Source: Hymenobacter gelipurpurascens
Lineage (GTDB): Bacteria; Bacteroidota; Bacteroidia; Cytophagales; Hymenobacteraceae
Assembly (NCBI RefSeq): GCF_900187375.1
Contig: NZ_FYEW01000001.1
Coordinates: 1,240,001 to 1,304,000 of the forward strand
DNA length: 64,000 nucleotides
Direction of reading: 5' to 3'
Shown: piece by piece, positions 33,925-43,286 of the stretch
Layout of the letters: each line of letters opens with the position of its first letter
Numbering within the stretch: position 1 is the stretch's first letter
Made by a program: the position numbers and the translations under genes
The notes under the pieces: model-generated
The model's input: the letters and a program-made list of their open reading frames with translations, nothing else
Database searches by the model: none
What the model was told of the DNA's origin: nothing

Positions 33925-34470
33925 TTACGCTGGCTGTTGCAGCACCCGAATCCGGACTCGTTCGCCGTTTTCGCTGGTGGTCGGTTCCACGCTTATCTGG
34001 TCGGCCTCATCAAAGTAAGTGGCCAGGCCGCGCACAATGCCTACGGCCAGGGCGCCCATGCGGCGTTTCGAGACGTAATCGATGTACAGCTCATGGGGGG
34101 AAATGCGCGTGACATCCAGCACCGGCGGGGCATTTTCGGCGTGCTCACTGCGAACCTGCGCGTGCATCGTCAGCTCGGTGTGCTCAATCATGTCCAGGGT
34201 TTTCCACTCCGGCTGCACCAGGCGGCCATACATGTACATGAGGTCAGGCACCAGATATTCGCCGAATTTCTCATGCAGCTCATCAGCCGACACGCCGGTC
34301 ATCTCGGCGGCCTGGCCTACCAGCGCATACATGTGCTCATCGGGATACACACTTTTGTGGTCGAAATCAACGGCCGACAGGTTGGCGGCTTCCAGCAGTC
34401 GGACCCAGGTACTATGGTCGTACTGGGTTTGCACGTAGCGCTTTAGAAGAGTGAAGATGGTTCCGTGCAC
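33925..34470 (-). CDS. H-NOX (haem NO-binding) domain protein
   Basis: A 181-residue stand-alone haem sensor from GTG 34470: this gives the H-NOX-like opening MHGTIFTLLKRYVQTQYD, while a TTG at 34488 adds six residues. The haem propionate motif YxSxR is seen as YVSKR at 132-136. The likely proximal His is H103, 11 residues before a PP pair as in other H-NOX proteins. H-NOX binds NO or O2 at haem and passes the signal to a partner, usually a histidine kinase or cyclic-di-GMP enzyme. No such partner lies beside it, so the output is unknown. Nearby genes are the arsenosugar-type set and an ECF sigma system. Confidence 0.82.
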   Translation of the reverse strand: MHGTIFTLLKRYVQTQYDHSTWVRLLEAANLSAVDFDHKSVYPDEHMYALVGQAAEMTGVSADELHEKFGEYLVPDLMYMYGRLVQPEWKTLDMIEHTELTMHAQVRSEHAENAPPVLDVTRISPHELYIDYVSKRRMGALAVGIVRGLATYFDEADQISVEPTTSENGERVRIRVLQQPA

Positions 34471-34550
34471 GGCATCAGGCAAAAGCAATCGAGAAACGAG
34501 GAGCTAAGAAAGGCTTTTTGTGTCTTTTCCGCCCCTAGTCCAGAAAATAA

Positions 34551-34584
34551 GAAGAGCGGACCCGTTTACGGAGCCCGCTCTCTT
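34551..34584 (-). terminator. Probable intrinsic terminator (minus strand)
   Basis: AGAGCGG and CCGCTCT pair across an imperfect inner stem (CCG/CGG); minus-strand reading continues into TCTTATTTTC. It closes the sigma/anti-sigma operon. Confidence 0.6.
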
Positions 34585-34603
34585 ATTCAACTGCTAAAAG
34601 GCC

Positions 34604-35497
34604 TTACATGTTGCCGATTACCGTCATTGTAGCCATCGTAGGATTCTCGCTGCCACCTGCGGGCTCTACCGTCATGGCAAAGGCCTGGGCGCTGGCAATG
34701 TCCTTCATCTGCTGGATGCTGTCGCCGGAAGCGGTAGCCGTAGCCAGCATGCCGGCATCTACGGGTTTGCCATTGTCGAGGGCCCACAGCTGATACTGCT
34801 TGCCTTCGGGCGGAGCCGGCAGATTCCGTACATCCACGTACACGTCCTTCGTTTTGGGGTTGTAGTACACGCGGGCCAGGGCATCAGGTGCTTTGGGTGT
34901 GCCTTTGAGCTCTACTGCCCGGAAGGCCGCATTGCGGAGCACTGAAAGCTGCTGGTCACGCTCGTTGAGGGCCGCGTTCTGGGTAGCTGCATACCGGGAC
35001 TGCTCAGTTTGAGCAATTTCCAGGTTGGCTTCAGTTTGCTGTAGCTTATTGTACAGCAGAAAGTTGCCGATAGCACTTAGTACCAACAACGCTACGGATG
35101 CCGCAATCAGCAGCCGGGTACGGCCACTGCCAGATTCTGCCTGGGGCATTTGTCGCACAACGGCTTCGGCAGGGTCTGCTACCACCGGGACTGCTGGCTC
35201 AGTGGCCACCGCCTGCATACGGGGGGTGGCCGCTGGTTGCACAGGCGCCGCCGGAGCAGAGGTTTCCCGGATGGCGTTCTGCCAGCCGCTCAGTACCCGC
35301 TCACGCATCCCTTCTGGGGGCGTGATGGCGTGAGCTGCGGCATACACATCCAGACCGCGCACAATGTCGTCCAGCTCCCGGCGTATTTCCTGGTGCTGGG
35401 CTGCCAAGCGCTCCACCTCGGAGCGCTCCGACTCGTTCAGCACGCCCAGGGCGTACTCCTCGAGAATTCCGGATTCGATGTATTCCTGAATGTCCAC
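34604..35497 (-). CDS. Anti-sigma factor, RskA-like
   Basis: A 297-residue single-pass membrane protein. The N-terminal cytosolic part (IESGILEEYALGVLNESERSEVERLAAQHQEIRRELDDIV) is the helical anti-sigma domain that would hold the sigma factor; a Pro/Ala-rich linker leads to one membrane helix (about 130-150), a coiled-coil stretch rich in Gln/Glu, and a periplasmic RskA domain with VYYNPKTKDVYVDVRNLPAPPEGKQYQLWALDNGKPVDAG. The sigma gene is directly upstream, two bases apart. Release of the sigma factor by an envelope signal through proteolysis is the usual scheme and inferred here. Confidence 0.9.
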   Translation of the reverse strand: MDIQEYIESGILEEYALGVLNESERSEVERLAAQHQEIRRELDDIVRGLDVYAAAHAITPPEGMRERVLSGWQNAIRETSAPAAPVQPAATPRMQAVATEPAVPVVADPAEAVVRQMPQAESGSGRTRLLIAASVALLVLSAIGNFLLYNKLQQTEANLEIAQTEQSRYAATQNAALNERDQQLSVLRNAAFRAVELKGTPKAPDALARVYYNPKTKDVYVDVRNLPAPPEGKQYQLWALDNGKPVDAGMLATATASGDSIQQMKDIASAQAFAMTVEPAGGSENPTMATMTVIGNM

Positions 35498-35499
35498 AG

Positions 35500-36057
35500 C
35501 TATCGAATCAATTTGGAAAGTACTTTGATTGCCGCCCGCGCACGGGTTTTCACCGTACCCAGGGGAAGACTGAGTTCTTCTGCCACTTCGCTTTGCGTAA
35601 ATCCGCCGAAATAAAGCAGGTCGACGATTTGCTGCTGCTCCGGATTCAGCTTGCGTGTCATCTCCTGCAGACCAATGTGCTCCGGCCGGAACGTAGGTTC
35701 AGCGGCCTGGCGCAGCGCTGCACTATCTTCTATGGGCTGCGTACGACTACCTACGCGGTACTGTCGGGAGCGGATTTTGTCGATGGCTAAATTTCGGCAA
35801 ACATTCATCACCCACGTGAACAAACGCCCTTTACTGGCATCGTAGGAGGCAAAGGAATGCCATATTTTTACCATGGCTTCCTGCAGCACGTCTTCCGCAA
35901 TCTCCTCTTTCTTCACGATGCGAAAAATCACACCGTAGAGAGCAGCAGCGTACTTATCATAGAAGATGGTCATGGCCGCCTCATCTCGGTCGCGCAGTCG
36001 TTGCACGAGCAGCGCTTCAGTTTCGAGGGCAATGGACTCTGGAGTAGTAGCAGACAC
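35500..36057 (-). CDS. ECF-type RNA polymerase sigma factor (SigK-like)
   Basis: A 185-residue sigma-70 family member. Region 2 spans EAAMTIFYDKYAAALYGVIFRIVKKEEIAEDVLQEAMVKIWHSFASYDASKGRLFTWVMNVCRNLAIDKIR; region 4 has LNPEQQQIVDLLYFGGFTQSEVAEELSLPLGTVKTRARAAIKVL, including the recognition helix. It directs RNA polymerase to a small regulon, presumably also its own operon; the promoter would lie within 36058-36130. The anti-sigma gene follows after two bases. Confidence 0.93.
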   Translation of the reverse strand: MSATTPESIALETEALLVQRLRDRDEAAMTIFYDKYAAALYGVIFRIVKKEEIAEDVLQEAMVKIWHSFASYDASKGRLFTWVMNVCRNLAIDKIRSRQYRVGSRTQPIEDSAALRQAAEPTFRPEHIGLQEMTRKLNPEQQQIVDLLYFGGFTQSEVAEELSLPLGTVKTRARAAIKVLSKLIR

Positions 36058-36300
36058 AGGGCAGCAACTAAGGGAAGGGGAACGGCGTAGGAATGCCGGT
36101 CCCGCGAATGGGACGAAAGTACAGGATTCGCCTTTATTCCAAGCGTTGGTCTACAAATAGTAGCGTGTACTTGGATGGCTCATGTGCTACGCACGCGTTA
36201 GGGGCGTAGTTGCAAGCCAGGCGCTGCAGCCAACCACAAGCCCCCCAGGCTTGTTTACAAGTTTGGTAGCTCAACCGTATTTTACCCTTCTTCCTTACTT

Positions 36301-37716
36301 ATGGCAATTGAGTCATTCAACCCCTATACCGGCCGCGTAGAGCGACGCTTCCGGGCGTTTAGCTGGGCCCAGACCGAGCGCATTGTAGGCCAGGCCTACC
36401 GGGCCGCCGCCGAGTGGCGTACCACTTCCTTTGCCCACCGGGCCCGCCTCATGCACCGGGCGGCCGATCTGCTGCGGGAGCGGCAAGATGAGCTGGCCCG
36501 CCTGATGGCCATAGAAATGGGCAAGCCCGTGGTAGATGGCCGCGCCGAAGTGGTAAAGTGCGCCCTCACCTGCGACTACTACGCCGACAATGCGGAGGCC
36601 TTTCTGGCCGATGAAGAAGTGAAAACGGAGGCGCAGCACAGCTTTATTTCTCACGAGCCCATTGGAATTGTACTGGCCGTGATGCCCTGGAATTTTCCGT
36701 TCTGGCAAGTAGTGCGCTTTGCTGCGCCGGCTCTGATGGCCGGCAATGTAGGCCTGCTCAAACATGCCTCCAACGTACCGCAGTGCGCCCTGGCCCTGGA
36801 GAAAATCTTTCATGATGCCGGCTTCCCTCCTGCCACCTTCCGCACGCTCCTCATTGGCTCCGATCTGGTGAGCCAGCTGATTGCCGACGACCGGGTGCGG
36901 GCCGTAACGCTCACGGGTTCAGAGCCCGCCGGGGCTCAGGTAGCCGCCACCGCGGGCCGCGAAATCAAGAAAACTGTGCTGGAGCTGGGCGGTTCCGATG
37001 CGTTTATTGTGCTGGCTGATGCCGACCTAGAAGTAGCGGCTAAAACCGCGGCCCAGGCCCGCATGATCAACGCGGGGCAGAGCTGCATTGCGGCCAAGCG
37101 CTTCATCGTGGAGAAGCCCATTCTCAAGGAGTTCATCTCGAAGATGAAAACTCACTTACTGGCCTACCGCACCGGCGACCCGCTCGACGAGGCCACGCAA
37201 TACGGGCCCCTCGCCCGCCCCGACCTGGCCGATGAGCTGACCCAGCAGGTAGAAGACTCCGTGAAGCAAGGCGCGAAAGTGGAGCTGTATGGGGGCCAGA
37301 GCAAGCCCGGCACTGCCCTGTTTCGGCCAACTATGCTCAGCCAGGTGAAGCCCGGACAGCGCGCGTACAGCGAAGAGTTTTTCGGCCCCGTTGCCATCAT
37401 TCTGGAAGCCAAGGACGCCGACGATGCCATTCGGCTGGCTAATGACTCGCGCTTTGGGCTGGGCGCATCTATCTGGACCCAGAATGCCCAACGCGGTGAA
37501 GAGCTGGCCCGGCGCGTGGAGGCCGGGGCGGTATTCGTGAATAGCCTGGTGAAATCGGCGCCCGAAATGCCCTTTGGCGGCGTAAAGAAATCAGGCTATG
37601 GCCGCGAGCTTTCCCATTTGGGCATCAAGGAGTTCGTTAATCAAAAGTCTGTGTGGGTAGCGAAACCGACCACGCCCGAAGCCAAGAAGAGTGACTCCCG
37701 GAAGAAGGTAGAGTAA
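36301..37716 (+). CDS. NAD(P)-dependent succinate-semialdehyde dehydrogenase (aldehyde dehydrogenase family)
   Basis: A 471-residue ALDH. Key residues are visible: the base Glu in [12 protein letters not shown], the nucleophile Cys in [12 protein letters not shown], and [11 protein letters not shown] and [15 protein letters not shown] near the C-terminus. The opening [16 protein letters not shown] and the length, about 25 residues short of the 480-500 ALDH average, are those of the YneI/GabD2-like group of short succinate-semialdehyde dehydrogenases, which turn the GABA-derived aldehyde into succinate. No GABA transaminase is nearby. It is a single gene with an own terminator. Confidence 0.9.
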   Translation: MAIESFNPYTGRVERRFRAFSWAQTERIVGQAYRAAAEWRTTSFAHRARLMHRAADLLRERQDELARLMAIEMGKPVVDGRAEVVKCALTCDYYADNAEAFLADEEVKTEAQHSFISHEPIGIVLAVMPWNFPFWQVVRFAAPALMAGNVGLLKHASNVPQCALALEKIFHDAGFPPATFRTLLIGSDLVSQLIADDRVRAVTLTGSEPAGAQVAATAGREIKKTVLELGGSDAFIVLADADLEVAAKTAAQARMINAGQSCIAAKRFIVEKPILKEFISKMKTHLLAYRTGDPLDEATQYGPLARPDLADELTQQVEDSVKQGAKVELYGGQSKPGTALFRPTMLSQVKPGQRAYSEEFFGPVAIILEAKDADDAIRLANDSRFGLGASIWTQNAQRGEELARRVEAGAVFVNSLVKSAPEMPFGGVKKSGYGRELSHLGIKEFVNQKSVWVAKPTTPEAKKSDSRKKVE

Positions 37717-37740
37717 ACCCACTGCCCCCAGAATACTCAA

Positions 37741-37774
37741 CACGCCCCGCTTTCACCTAGGAAGCGGGGCGTGT
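37741..37774. terminator. Intrinsic terminator
   Basis: ACGCCCCGCTT and AAGCGGGGCGT pair around TCACCTAGG, followed by GTTTG. It separates the aldehyde dehydrogenase gene from the converging DUF2809 gene. Confidence 0.8.
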
Positions 37775-37800
37775 TTGCGTTGTAGTGGCCTAGCCGCACT

Positions 37801-38178
37801 CTAGTTTCGCCGAAGGTGCTCCACGCCTACGCCCACTCCTACTCCTACCGTGTAGCATACCAGGTCGCTCCACAGAAACCCGTGACCCAGCACCAAACTT
37901 CCGAGGGTGGTGGCGCGCACGGCATTCAGACATGCGGGTTGGTAGAGCTGGCTGATTTCTATCGCAAAAGAAAACCCTAGTGCCAGCCAAGCAGTCTGCG
38001 CGGCAGGCCACTTAGGCCACCAGAACCGTAGCAACCAGAACACCAGCAGCGCCCAGAGGACGTCGCCGACGTAGGCAACTACCCACGGGTGCAGCCCCGC
38101 ACCGTAGCGCCTGGAGGCTAGGCCTAGCAGCATAGTGATGCCTATACAAAGCGCATAGGGCCAGCGGCTTCTGTTCAT
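37801..38178 (-). CDS. DUF2809 membrane protein (VanZ-like)
   Basis: A 125-residue protein with four hydrophobic helices. The pattern VVAYVGDVLWALLVFWLLR, SFAIEISQLYQPACLNAVRATTLGSLVLGHGFLWSDLVCYTVG matches DUF2809, a small family related to VanZ; I know no function. It ends with GVGVGVGVEHLRRN, encoded by a short repeat of GTNGGN codons (on this strand GTAGGAGTAGGAGTGGGCGTAGG), so the number of units might vary between strains. Start ATG 38178. Confidence 0.8.
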   Translation of the reverse strand: MNRSRWPYALCIGITMLLGLASRRYGAGLHPWVVAYVGDVLWALLVFWLLRFWWPKWPAAQTAWLALGFSFAIEISQLYQPACLNAVRATTLGSLVLGHGFLWSDLVCYTVGVGVGVGVEHLRRN

Positions 38179-38403
38179 GTAGTCAGGGGAAAAAGGCTGA
38201 TTGGCGGGGGCCGTCTGGGCTGCTGCACGCGCAGGTTAAGTGGTAAGCCGGCCTTCAGCAAAAGATTGTGGGAACTGATAGGGATTGAGCAAAGCTACTA
38301 CTTACTTTGCAATACAAAGTTCTTTTAAAACAATATTGACTCAATGTGCCGATTTTATCGGTGCGCTAGGCCACTGTTTTCACCAGTTAGGGGTTTCTAC
38401 ATC

Positions 38404-39183
38404 ATGGAATATTTCGTTGCGCAAGGCTCCGTAGTGCGCACTATCTGGAGCAAGGCCGATACGGTGCTGTTAATCTTTGCGGGCTCAGCGGCGGAGTTTG
38501 CCCTGAATAAAGCTGTTGACTGGCTTTACTTTACAGGAAAGCTCCCATCTGACCCGCTGGCCCGGTTATTTTCTACCGTGGAGTACGCTCGTCAGATTGT
38601 GTTTGCCGACCGGGCCGGGGCCGAGCGCGCCATCGATACCATTGCTGCTATTCATGGGGCCGTGGAGGCAAAGCGCGGCATGTCTATACCGGAATGGGCC
38701 TACCGCGACGTGCTTTTCATGCTCATTGCCTACTCTGTTCAGGCATTTGAGCTGCTGGAGCGCCCCCTCACGCCCACCGAAAAGGGGGAGATTGTGGACG
38801 TGTTCTGTCGCGTAGGCCAGCGCATGGGCCTTACAGGACTACCAACCAGCTTTATAGAGTGGCAGGCGGCCCGCGAGGCGCATCTGTCTGATAACCTGGC
38901 CTACAGCGCCTTCACCACTGATTTGTACCAGCAGTACCGCAAGCATTTGGGGCCGGTACGCTACCGCCTGCTCCTGGAGGCGCAACGCCTGGTGGCTCCC
39001 CAGCAAGTGCGCGGGTTGTTGGGGCTAGGCCACCTTTCCTGGCTTCGGCCGGTGCTGCCGGTTTATCGGCGTACCCAGCACCTGGCCCTGAGCCAGTGGC
39101 TGCGTACCTCACTTTTGCCCACGGCCTACAAAGACCAGATTCTGGCCCTCGACCGGCAGCCTCCGGTTCGGCAGGCGGCCTAG
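38404..39183 (+). CDS. DUF2236 (MpaB-like) oxygenase family protein
   Basis: A 259-residue protein from ATG 38404 (MEYFVAQGSVVRTIWSKADTVLL); a longer frame to 38344 has no support. The segments ILIFAGSAAEFALNKAVDWLY, ADRAGAERAIDTIAAIHGAVEAKRG, YRDVLFMLIAYSVQAFELLERPLTPTEKGEI and LPTSFIEWQAAREAHL fit the DUF2236 helical domain, whose fungal members (MpaB) and latex-clearing relatives are haem-like oxygenases. The conserved Arg/His of the family was not checked, so enzyme activity is inferred only weakly. It has an own terminator. Confidence 0.72.
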   Translation: MEYFVAQGSVVRTIWSKADTVLLIFAGSAAEFALNKAVDWLYFTGKLPSDPLARLFSTVEYARQIVFADRAGAERAIDTIAAIHGAVEAKRGMSIPEWAYRDVLFMLIAYSVQAFELLERPLTPTEKGEIVDVFCRVGQRMGLTGLPTSFIEWQAAREAHLSDNLAYSAFTTDLYQQYRKHLGPVRYRLLLEAQRLVAPQQVRGLLGLGHLSWLRPVLPVYRRTQHLALSQWLRTSLLPTAYKDQILALDRQPPVRQAA

Positions 39184-39211
39184 GCTGCTTGGATAGTGTT
39201 TACTTTCTCCC

Positions 39212-39257
39212 AAAACACAAGCAGCTCCAACCTGTAGGTCGGAGCTGCTTGTGTTTT
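39212..39257. terminator. Strong bidirectional terminator
   Basis: AAACACAAGCAGCTCC and GGAGCTGCTTGTGTTT form a perfect 16-base-pair stem around AACCTGTAGGTC, flanked by A-run and T-run. It serves the converging DUF2236 and LLM genes. Confidence 0.93.
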
Positions 39258-39277
39258 GTTTACATGATCCAGGCGCG

Positions 39278-40324
39278 CTAGGCCAGTTGGACGTTGGCTA
39301 CTTCTGCGGAGGTCTGCAGGCTGCCTTTCAGCTCGGCCAGAATCTCGTAGGAACGCAGGCGGGCCGCAGGGTCGTAGATATGGGATACCACCATCAGTTC
39401 CTTCACCTGGGTTTTGTCGGCGAAGGCGGCCAACTGACGGGCTATCTTCTCGGGGCCGCCGATGAACACGTAAGTCATCATCTGACGCACGGCCGCTTCC
39501 TCCATGTCGCTCCAGCGGCCATTCATGCTCTCCACGGGCGGCTGCAGCGGCGCCGAAGTGCCCCGGATAATACCCAGCGCAAATGTGTAGAAGGAAGTGG
39601 CCAACTGTTCGGCTTGCGCATCGGTATCCGCCGCAATTACATTGATACAGGCCATAGGGTACGGCTCCTGAAGCTGCTCTGAAGGGCGGAAACTGCTCCG
39701 GTACAGGCGCAGGGCTTCGTGCAGATAGGTGGGCGCAAAGTGGCTCGCAAACGCAAAAGGCAGGCCTAGCATACCGGCCAGTTGGGCACTGTACGTGCTG
39801 GAGCCCAGCAGCCAGATCGGGATGTCTAGGCCTTCGCCGGGCACGGCGCGCACACGGCCGGTACGGTTTTCGGCGGAGAGGTAAAGCTGCAGCTCCTGCA
39901 CGTTTTCGGGGAAGTCATTGGCCGATCCGCGGGCGTCGCGCCGGAGCGCCATGGCCGTTACCTGGTCGGTGCCGGGGGCGCGGCCCAGGCCTAGGTCTAT
40001 ACGGTCCGGAAACAGCGTGGCCAGCGTCCCGAACTGCTCGGCAATAACCAGCGGGGCATGGTTGGGCAGCATAATACCGCCCGAGCCTACCCGAATGCTT
40101 TTGGTACCACTGGCAATATGCCCGATCAGGATAGATGTAGCCGAGCTAGCAATGCTGGCCATGTTGTGGTGCTCAGCCAGCCAAAAACGCTTGTATCCCC
40201 ACTGCTCCGCGTGCTGGGCGAGGTCTAGGCTGTTGCGAAAAGTATCGGCGGGCGTGTGGCCCGCCAAAATCGGGGCCAGATCCAGCACCGAAAGCGGTAG
40301 GCCCGCGAGTGACGTAGTTGTCAT
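39278..40324 (-). CDS. LLM-class flavin-dependent monooxygenase-like protein
   Basis: A 348-residue (beta/alpha)8-barrel protein of the luciferase-like family. The order [12 protein letters not shown]..., [103 protein letters not shown] fits the single-subunit MsnO8-like type that uses FMNH2 from a reductase and acts on a small molecule of unknown nature. Cytosolic. It is divergent from the Moco gene at 40652 by 327 bases, which show no clear promoter box; the left part of that gap (40325-40460) is GC-rich. Confidence 0.9.
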   Translation of the reverse strand: MTTTSLAGLPLSVLDLAPILAGHTPADTFRNSLDLAQHAEQWGYKRFWLAEHHNMASIASSATSILIGHIASGTKSIRVGSGGIMLPNHAPLVIAEQFGTLATLFPDRIDLGLGRAPGTDQVTAMALRRDARGSANDFPENVQELQLYLSAENRTGRVRAVPGEGLDIPIWLLGSSTYSAQLAGMLGLPFAFASHFAPTYLHEALRLYRSSFRPSEQLQEPYPMACINVIAADTDAQAEQLATSFYTFALGIIRGTSAPLQPPVESMNGRWSDMEEAAVRQMMTYVFIGGPEKIARQLAAFADKTQVKELMVVSHIYDPAARLRSYEILAELKGSLQTSAEVANVQLA

Positions 40325-40651
40325 GGTTAGAAATTTCGATATTGATGAGCTGCTTCTCCTTGCTTAGCGCCAGAAACCACCGGCGGTAGCGTAGGCCAGT
40401 CATCAGGGAGGTGCGGGCATTGCCTGTAGCGCCTACCCCAGAAACGGCCTGCTGTGCCACTTTTGTTCAGGCGGCCCCGGAGAGGTTGTTTTCGGCAGGA
40501 GATGGGAAGAGAAGCAGAAGATGCTAAAACCCACTCCCTGCCCGAAAGGTTTATCAACCGCTACCCTATCGCCCTGCGCCTTCGCTTCTTGGGCAGCCAA
40601 GTGAGAAGGCGGCGGCCAATACACTCTAGTTCGTGCTTCCTATCTACTGCC

Positions 40652-41293
40652 ATGCAAAACTCCTTTTTCAACCGCGGCTTTCAACGCAAGCGGCCCGCCG
40701 ATACGGGCCATGTGCTGCCACCCGGCCAATACGAAACCCAGGATTTCCCAGTCCTCAGCGCTGGTCCTACCCCCAAGATTGCCACGGCTCGTTGGGAATT
40801 CGGGCTCGATGGTTTGGTAGAAACGCCCCAGAAATGGAGCTGGTCGGAGTTCAATGCCTTGCCCCAACAGGACCTCACGGTAGATATTCATTGCGTCACG
40901 CAGTGGTCGAAGTTCGGCACCAAGTGGCAGGGCGTGAGCCTCGATACGCTGCTGGCCCTGGCCAAGCCCCGGCCGGAAGCCCGCTACCTGATGGCGCACT
41001 GCTACGGCGGCTATACCACCAACCTGCCCCTCGCCGATGTACTTAATGGCAAGGCGTTTATCGGGCTGCAATATGATGGCCAGCCCCTTGCCCCCGAGCA
41101 TGGCGGCCCGGCCCGGCTGGTGGTGCCACACCTGTACTTCTGGAAAAGCGCCAAGTGGATTCAGCGCCTGGAGCTGCTCTCCGAGGATGCGCCGGGTTTC
41201 TGGGAGCGAGCCGGCTACAGCATGTACGGCGACCCATGGAAGGAACAACGCTACCTCGACGATGATGAGGACTTAGCTAATTCTGCCTCATGA
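40652..41293 (+). CDS. Molybdopterin-dependent (sulfite-oxidase-like) oxidoreductase, YedY-related
   Basis: A 213-residue protein from ATG 40652, a short cytosolic form of the sulfite-oxidase fold: no Tat or Sec signal is seen. The cofactor ligand Cys is in LTVDIHCVTQWSKFGTKWQGVSLDTLLALA; HCYGGYTTNLPLADVLNG, LVVPHLYFWKSAKWIQRLELL follow in the usual order. It could reduce a sulfoxide or an S/N-oxide, or oxidise sulfite; the substrate is unknown. The following ferredoxin-reductase gene starts within its stop codon (overlap of 4 bases), so electrons likely come from it. Confidence 0.88.
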   Translation: MQNSFFNRGFQRKRPADTGHVLPPGQYETQDFPVLSAGPTPKIATARWEFGLDGLVETPQKWSWSEFNALPQQDLTVDIHCVTQWSKFGTKWQGVSLDTLLALAKPRPEARYLMAHCYGGYTTNLPLADVLNGKAFIGLQYDGQPLAPEHGGPARLVVPHLYFWKSAKWIQRLELLSEDAPGFWERAGYSMYGDPWKEQRYLDDDEDLANSAS

Positions 41294-42048
41294 GTGGCCT
41301 AGAGTGGCAGCTGGCCGTTGTGGAGACTGTGCTGCAGGAAACCCCGCGCGTAAAAACGTTTCGGTTGCGCCTCCCGCACTGGCGGCCCCATCGGGCCGGG
41401 CAGCACTACAGCCTGCGCCTCACGGCTCCCGATGGCTACCAGGCCCAGCGGAGCTATTCCGTGGCCTCCGCTCCTGAGCAAACCGGCCACATTGATCTGA
41501 CCGTGGAGCTGCTAGAGGATGGAGAAGTTTCCGGCTACCTGTTTGAGGGTGTGCTTCCCGGCGACCAGCTGGAGGTGCGCGGGCCCATTGGCGGCTACTT
41601 TGTGTGGGAAGCCACCTCTGCTGCCTCGCCGCTGCTGCTCATTGCGGGCGGCTCGGGCGTGGTGCCGCTCATGGCCATGCTCCGGCACCGCCAAAATACT
41701 GGCCTACAGAACCCGACGGTGCTGCTGTACAGTGTCCGGAACCCGGCGGAAGTGATATACCGGCAGGAACTAGAGGCCCTGGCCCGCGCCGATAGTTCGT
41801 TTACGCTGCTGCTCACCTACACCCGCCAGGCCCCGCCGCAGTGGTCTGGTTACCAGCGCCGCCCCGATAGTGCTATGCTGGCCGAGGTGGTAGGCCGGTT
41901 TATAACATCGCCGCACTGTTTTATCTGTGGGCCTAACGGACTGGTAGAAAGCGCCGCCAACGAGCTCGTGGCGCTCGGCCTGCCCGCCAGCACTATTCGC
42001 ACAGAGCGGTTTGGGCCCGCTGCTGCCGGAGCTATTGCAGTCAATTGA
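41290..42048 (+). CDS. FAD/NAD(P)-binding oxidoreductase (ferredoxin reductase-like)
   Basis: A 252-residue FNR-fold flavoprotein. RSYSVASAP (FAD-binding RxYS), LLLIAGGSGVVPLMAMLRHR (nucleotide loop) and HCFICGPNGLVESAANELVALGLPASTIRTERFG (C-terminal part) are clear. There is no 2Fe-2S domain attached. It is translationally coupled to the Moco enzyme gene by the ATGA overlap, so it likely feeds that enzyme with electrons from NAD(P)H. Confidence 0.9.
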   Translation: MSGLEWQLAVVETVLQETPRVKTFRLRLPHWRPHRAGQHYSLRLTAPDGYQAQRSYSVASAPEQTGHIDLTVELLEDGEVSGYLFEGVLPGDQLEVRGPIGGYFVWEATSAASPLLLIAGGSGVVPLMAMLRHRQNTGLQNPTVLLYSVRNPAEVIYRQELEALARADSSFTLLLTYTRQAPPQWSGYQRRPDSAMLAEVVGRFITSPHCFICGPNGLVESAANELVALGLPASTIRTERFGPAAAGAIAVN

Positions 42049-42135
42049 GAAGCTTCCCGGATTTTATCAGCATTTCGCAAACCATGTAGCTACTTATATC
42101 CGTAGAGAGGCTGCCCTGATTACCTACCAACACCT

Positions 42136-42318
42136 ATGCAGCCCCCATCCCCCGACCAGCCTTCTGCCATCAGGCAGCTGTTCAAAGACGACCCCTATCT
42201 TCACCAATTGCTTCAGCACCAAGCAGAACAGCTGGCCGGCACCCCTGGCTGGCCCGATACCGCGGCGGATGTATATGAGAAACTGTTGCGCCAGATTGAA
42301 GCCGACGTGTCTGGCTAA
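42136..42318 (+). CDS. Small hypothetical protein
   Basis: A 60-residue polar protein, MQPPSPDQPSAIRQLFKDDP..., probably helical, with LLQHQAEQLAG and DVYEKLLRQIEADV. It lies 87 bases behind the ferredoxin-reductase gene on the same strand and is likely on the same transcript. A second open frame overlaps the same bases, but this one has even codon use and helical periodicity. Unrecognised; existence moderately supported. Confidence 0.5.
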   Translation: MQPPSPDQPSAIRQLFKDDPYLHQLLQHQAEQLAGTPGWPDTAADVYEKLLRQIEADVSG

Positions 42319-42388
42319 CGCATAGCCTGCCCCTTGTTTCCTGCTTGGCTACCGCTAACTCCTATGCTCCTACAAGGCGGGCAGTGGC

Positions 42389-43159
42389 CTAGCGCACATA
42401 GCCCAGCACCCGGTACACGGCGTAGCCCACCATTTCGTGCAGTAGCACGCTCCACAGGCGGGGGGCTTCGTCGCTGGGCACCAGCCAGTAGGTGAGAGTG
42501 GTTTGCCGGTCGCTGGAGTAATAAGAAGCCGGAAACACGGCCGGCTGTAGGCCTACGGCCCGGAAACAACCCAGCGCCCGGCGCTCATGAAAAGCCGATG
42601 TTATTAGTACCAACGACTTAATATCGGGGTGCCGGGCCAAAAGCGCTTTGGTATTTAGGGCATTTTCGCGGGTATTGCGGCTGTTTTTTTCCAGAAGAAT
42701 ATCCTGTTGCGGCACGCCGGCCAACCGGAGCAAAGTGGTCAGCTCCTGCGCTTCGGCCCGGACTTTGGCGCCGGCCAAATCGCCGGAGCCGCCCGACACG
42801 ATGATTTTGCGGATGCGCCCGGCCCGGTACAGCCACAACGTATGCAGCAGCCGGTCGGCGCCCTGGGCCACGTACACCCTATCGTGCGGCGACTTTCGGG
42901 TGGCAGTAATACCCGTCAGCAGAATGCCCGCATCATGGTGGCCTAGCGAGGTTAGGCGCACGGGCGGTACCTCCCAGGCCAGCAGTGCCTCATTCACGAG
43001 GGCCGCATTGGTGAGCAGCAGGGCCAGCCCCACGGCCGCTACCAGCAGCCGATTGCGCCATTTGGTGTGGCGCAACAGCAGCGCCAGCAGCAGCAGGCCA
43101 ATAAACCACAGCATGGGGGAAATCAGGAAATCCAGAATCTTAGACAGCACGAAGAACAT
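42389..43159 (-). CDS. YdcF/ElyC-like DUF218 membrane protein
   Basis: A 256-residue protein with two N-terminal hydrophobic helices (about 12-30 and 38-58) and an outside DUF218 domain. DAGILLTGITATRKS, GADRLLHTLWLYRAGRIRKIIVSGGSGDLAG, VRAEAQELTTLLRLAGVPQQDILLEKNSRNTRENA and VLITSAFHERRAL follow the family. In E. coli ElyC, the related protein, this architecture acts in envelope sugar metabolism under stress. No partner genes adjoin. Start ATG 43159. Confidence 0.88.
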   Translation of the reverse strand: MFFVLSKILDFLISPMLWFIGLLLLALLLRHTKWRNRLLVAAVGLALLLTNAALVNEALLAWEVPPVRLTSLGHHDAGILLTGITATRKSPHDRVYVAQGADRLLHTLWLYRAGRIRKIIVSGGSGDLAGAKVRAEAQELTTLLRLAGVPQQDILLEKNSRNTRENALNTKALLARHPDIKSLVLITSAFHERRALGCFRAVGLQPAVFPASYYSSDRQTTLTYWLVPSDEAPRLWSVLLHEMVGYAVYRVLGYVR

Positions 43160-43286
43160 GGCGCAAAGCTACGTGCTGGTTCTGGAGTCTGCGGCCACGC
43201 AGTGGCCCGGCTGCCATTCTAGTCAGTGAGCATCCGGCCCCAAGCAGCTAAGCCACCAGGCCTGTAAGCTACGCCGCGCAGGTGGC

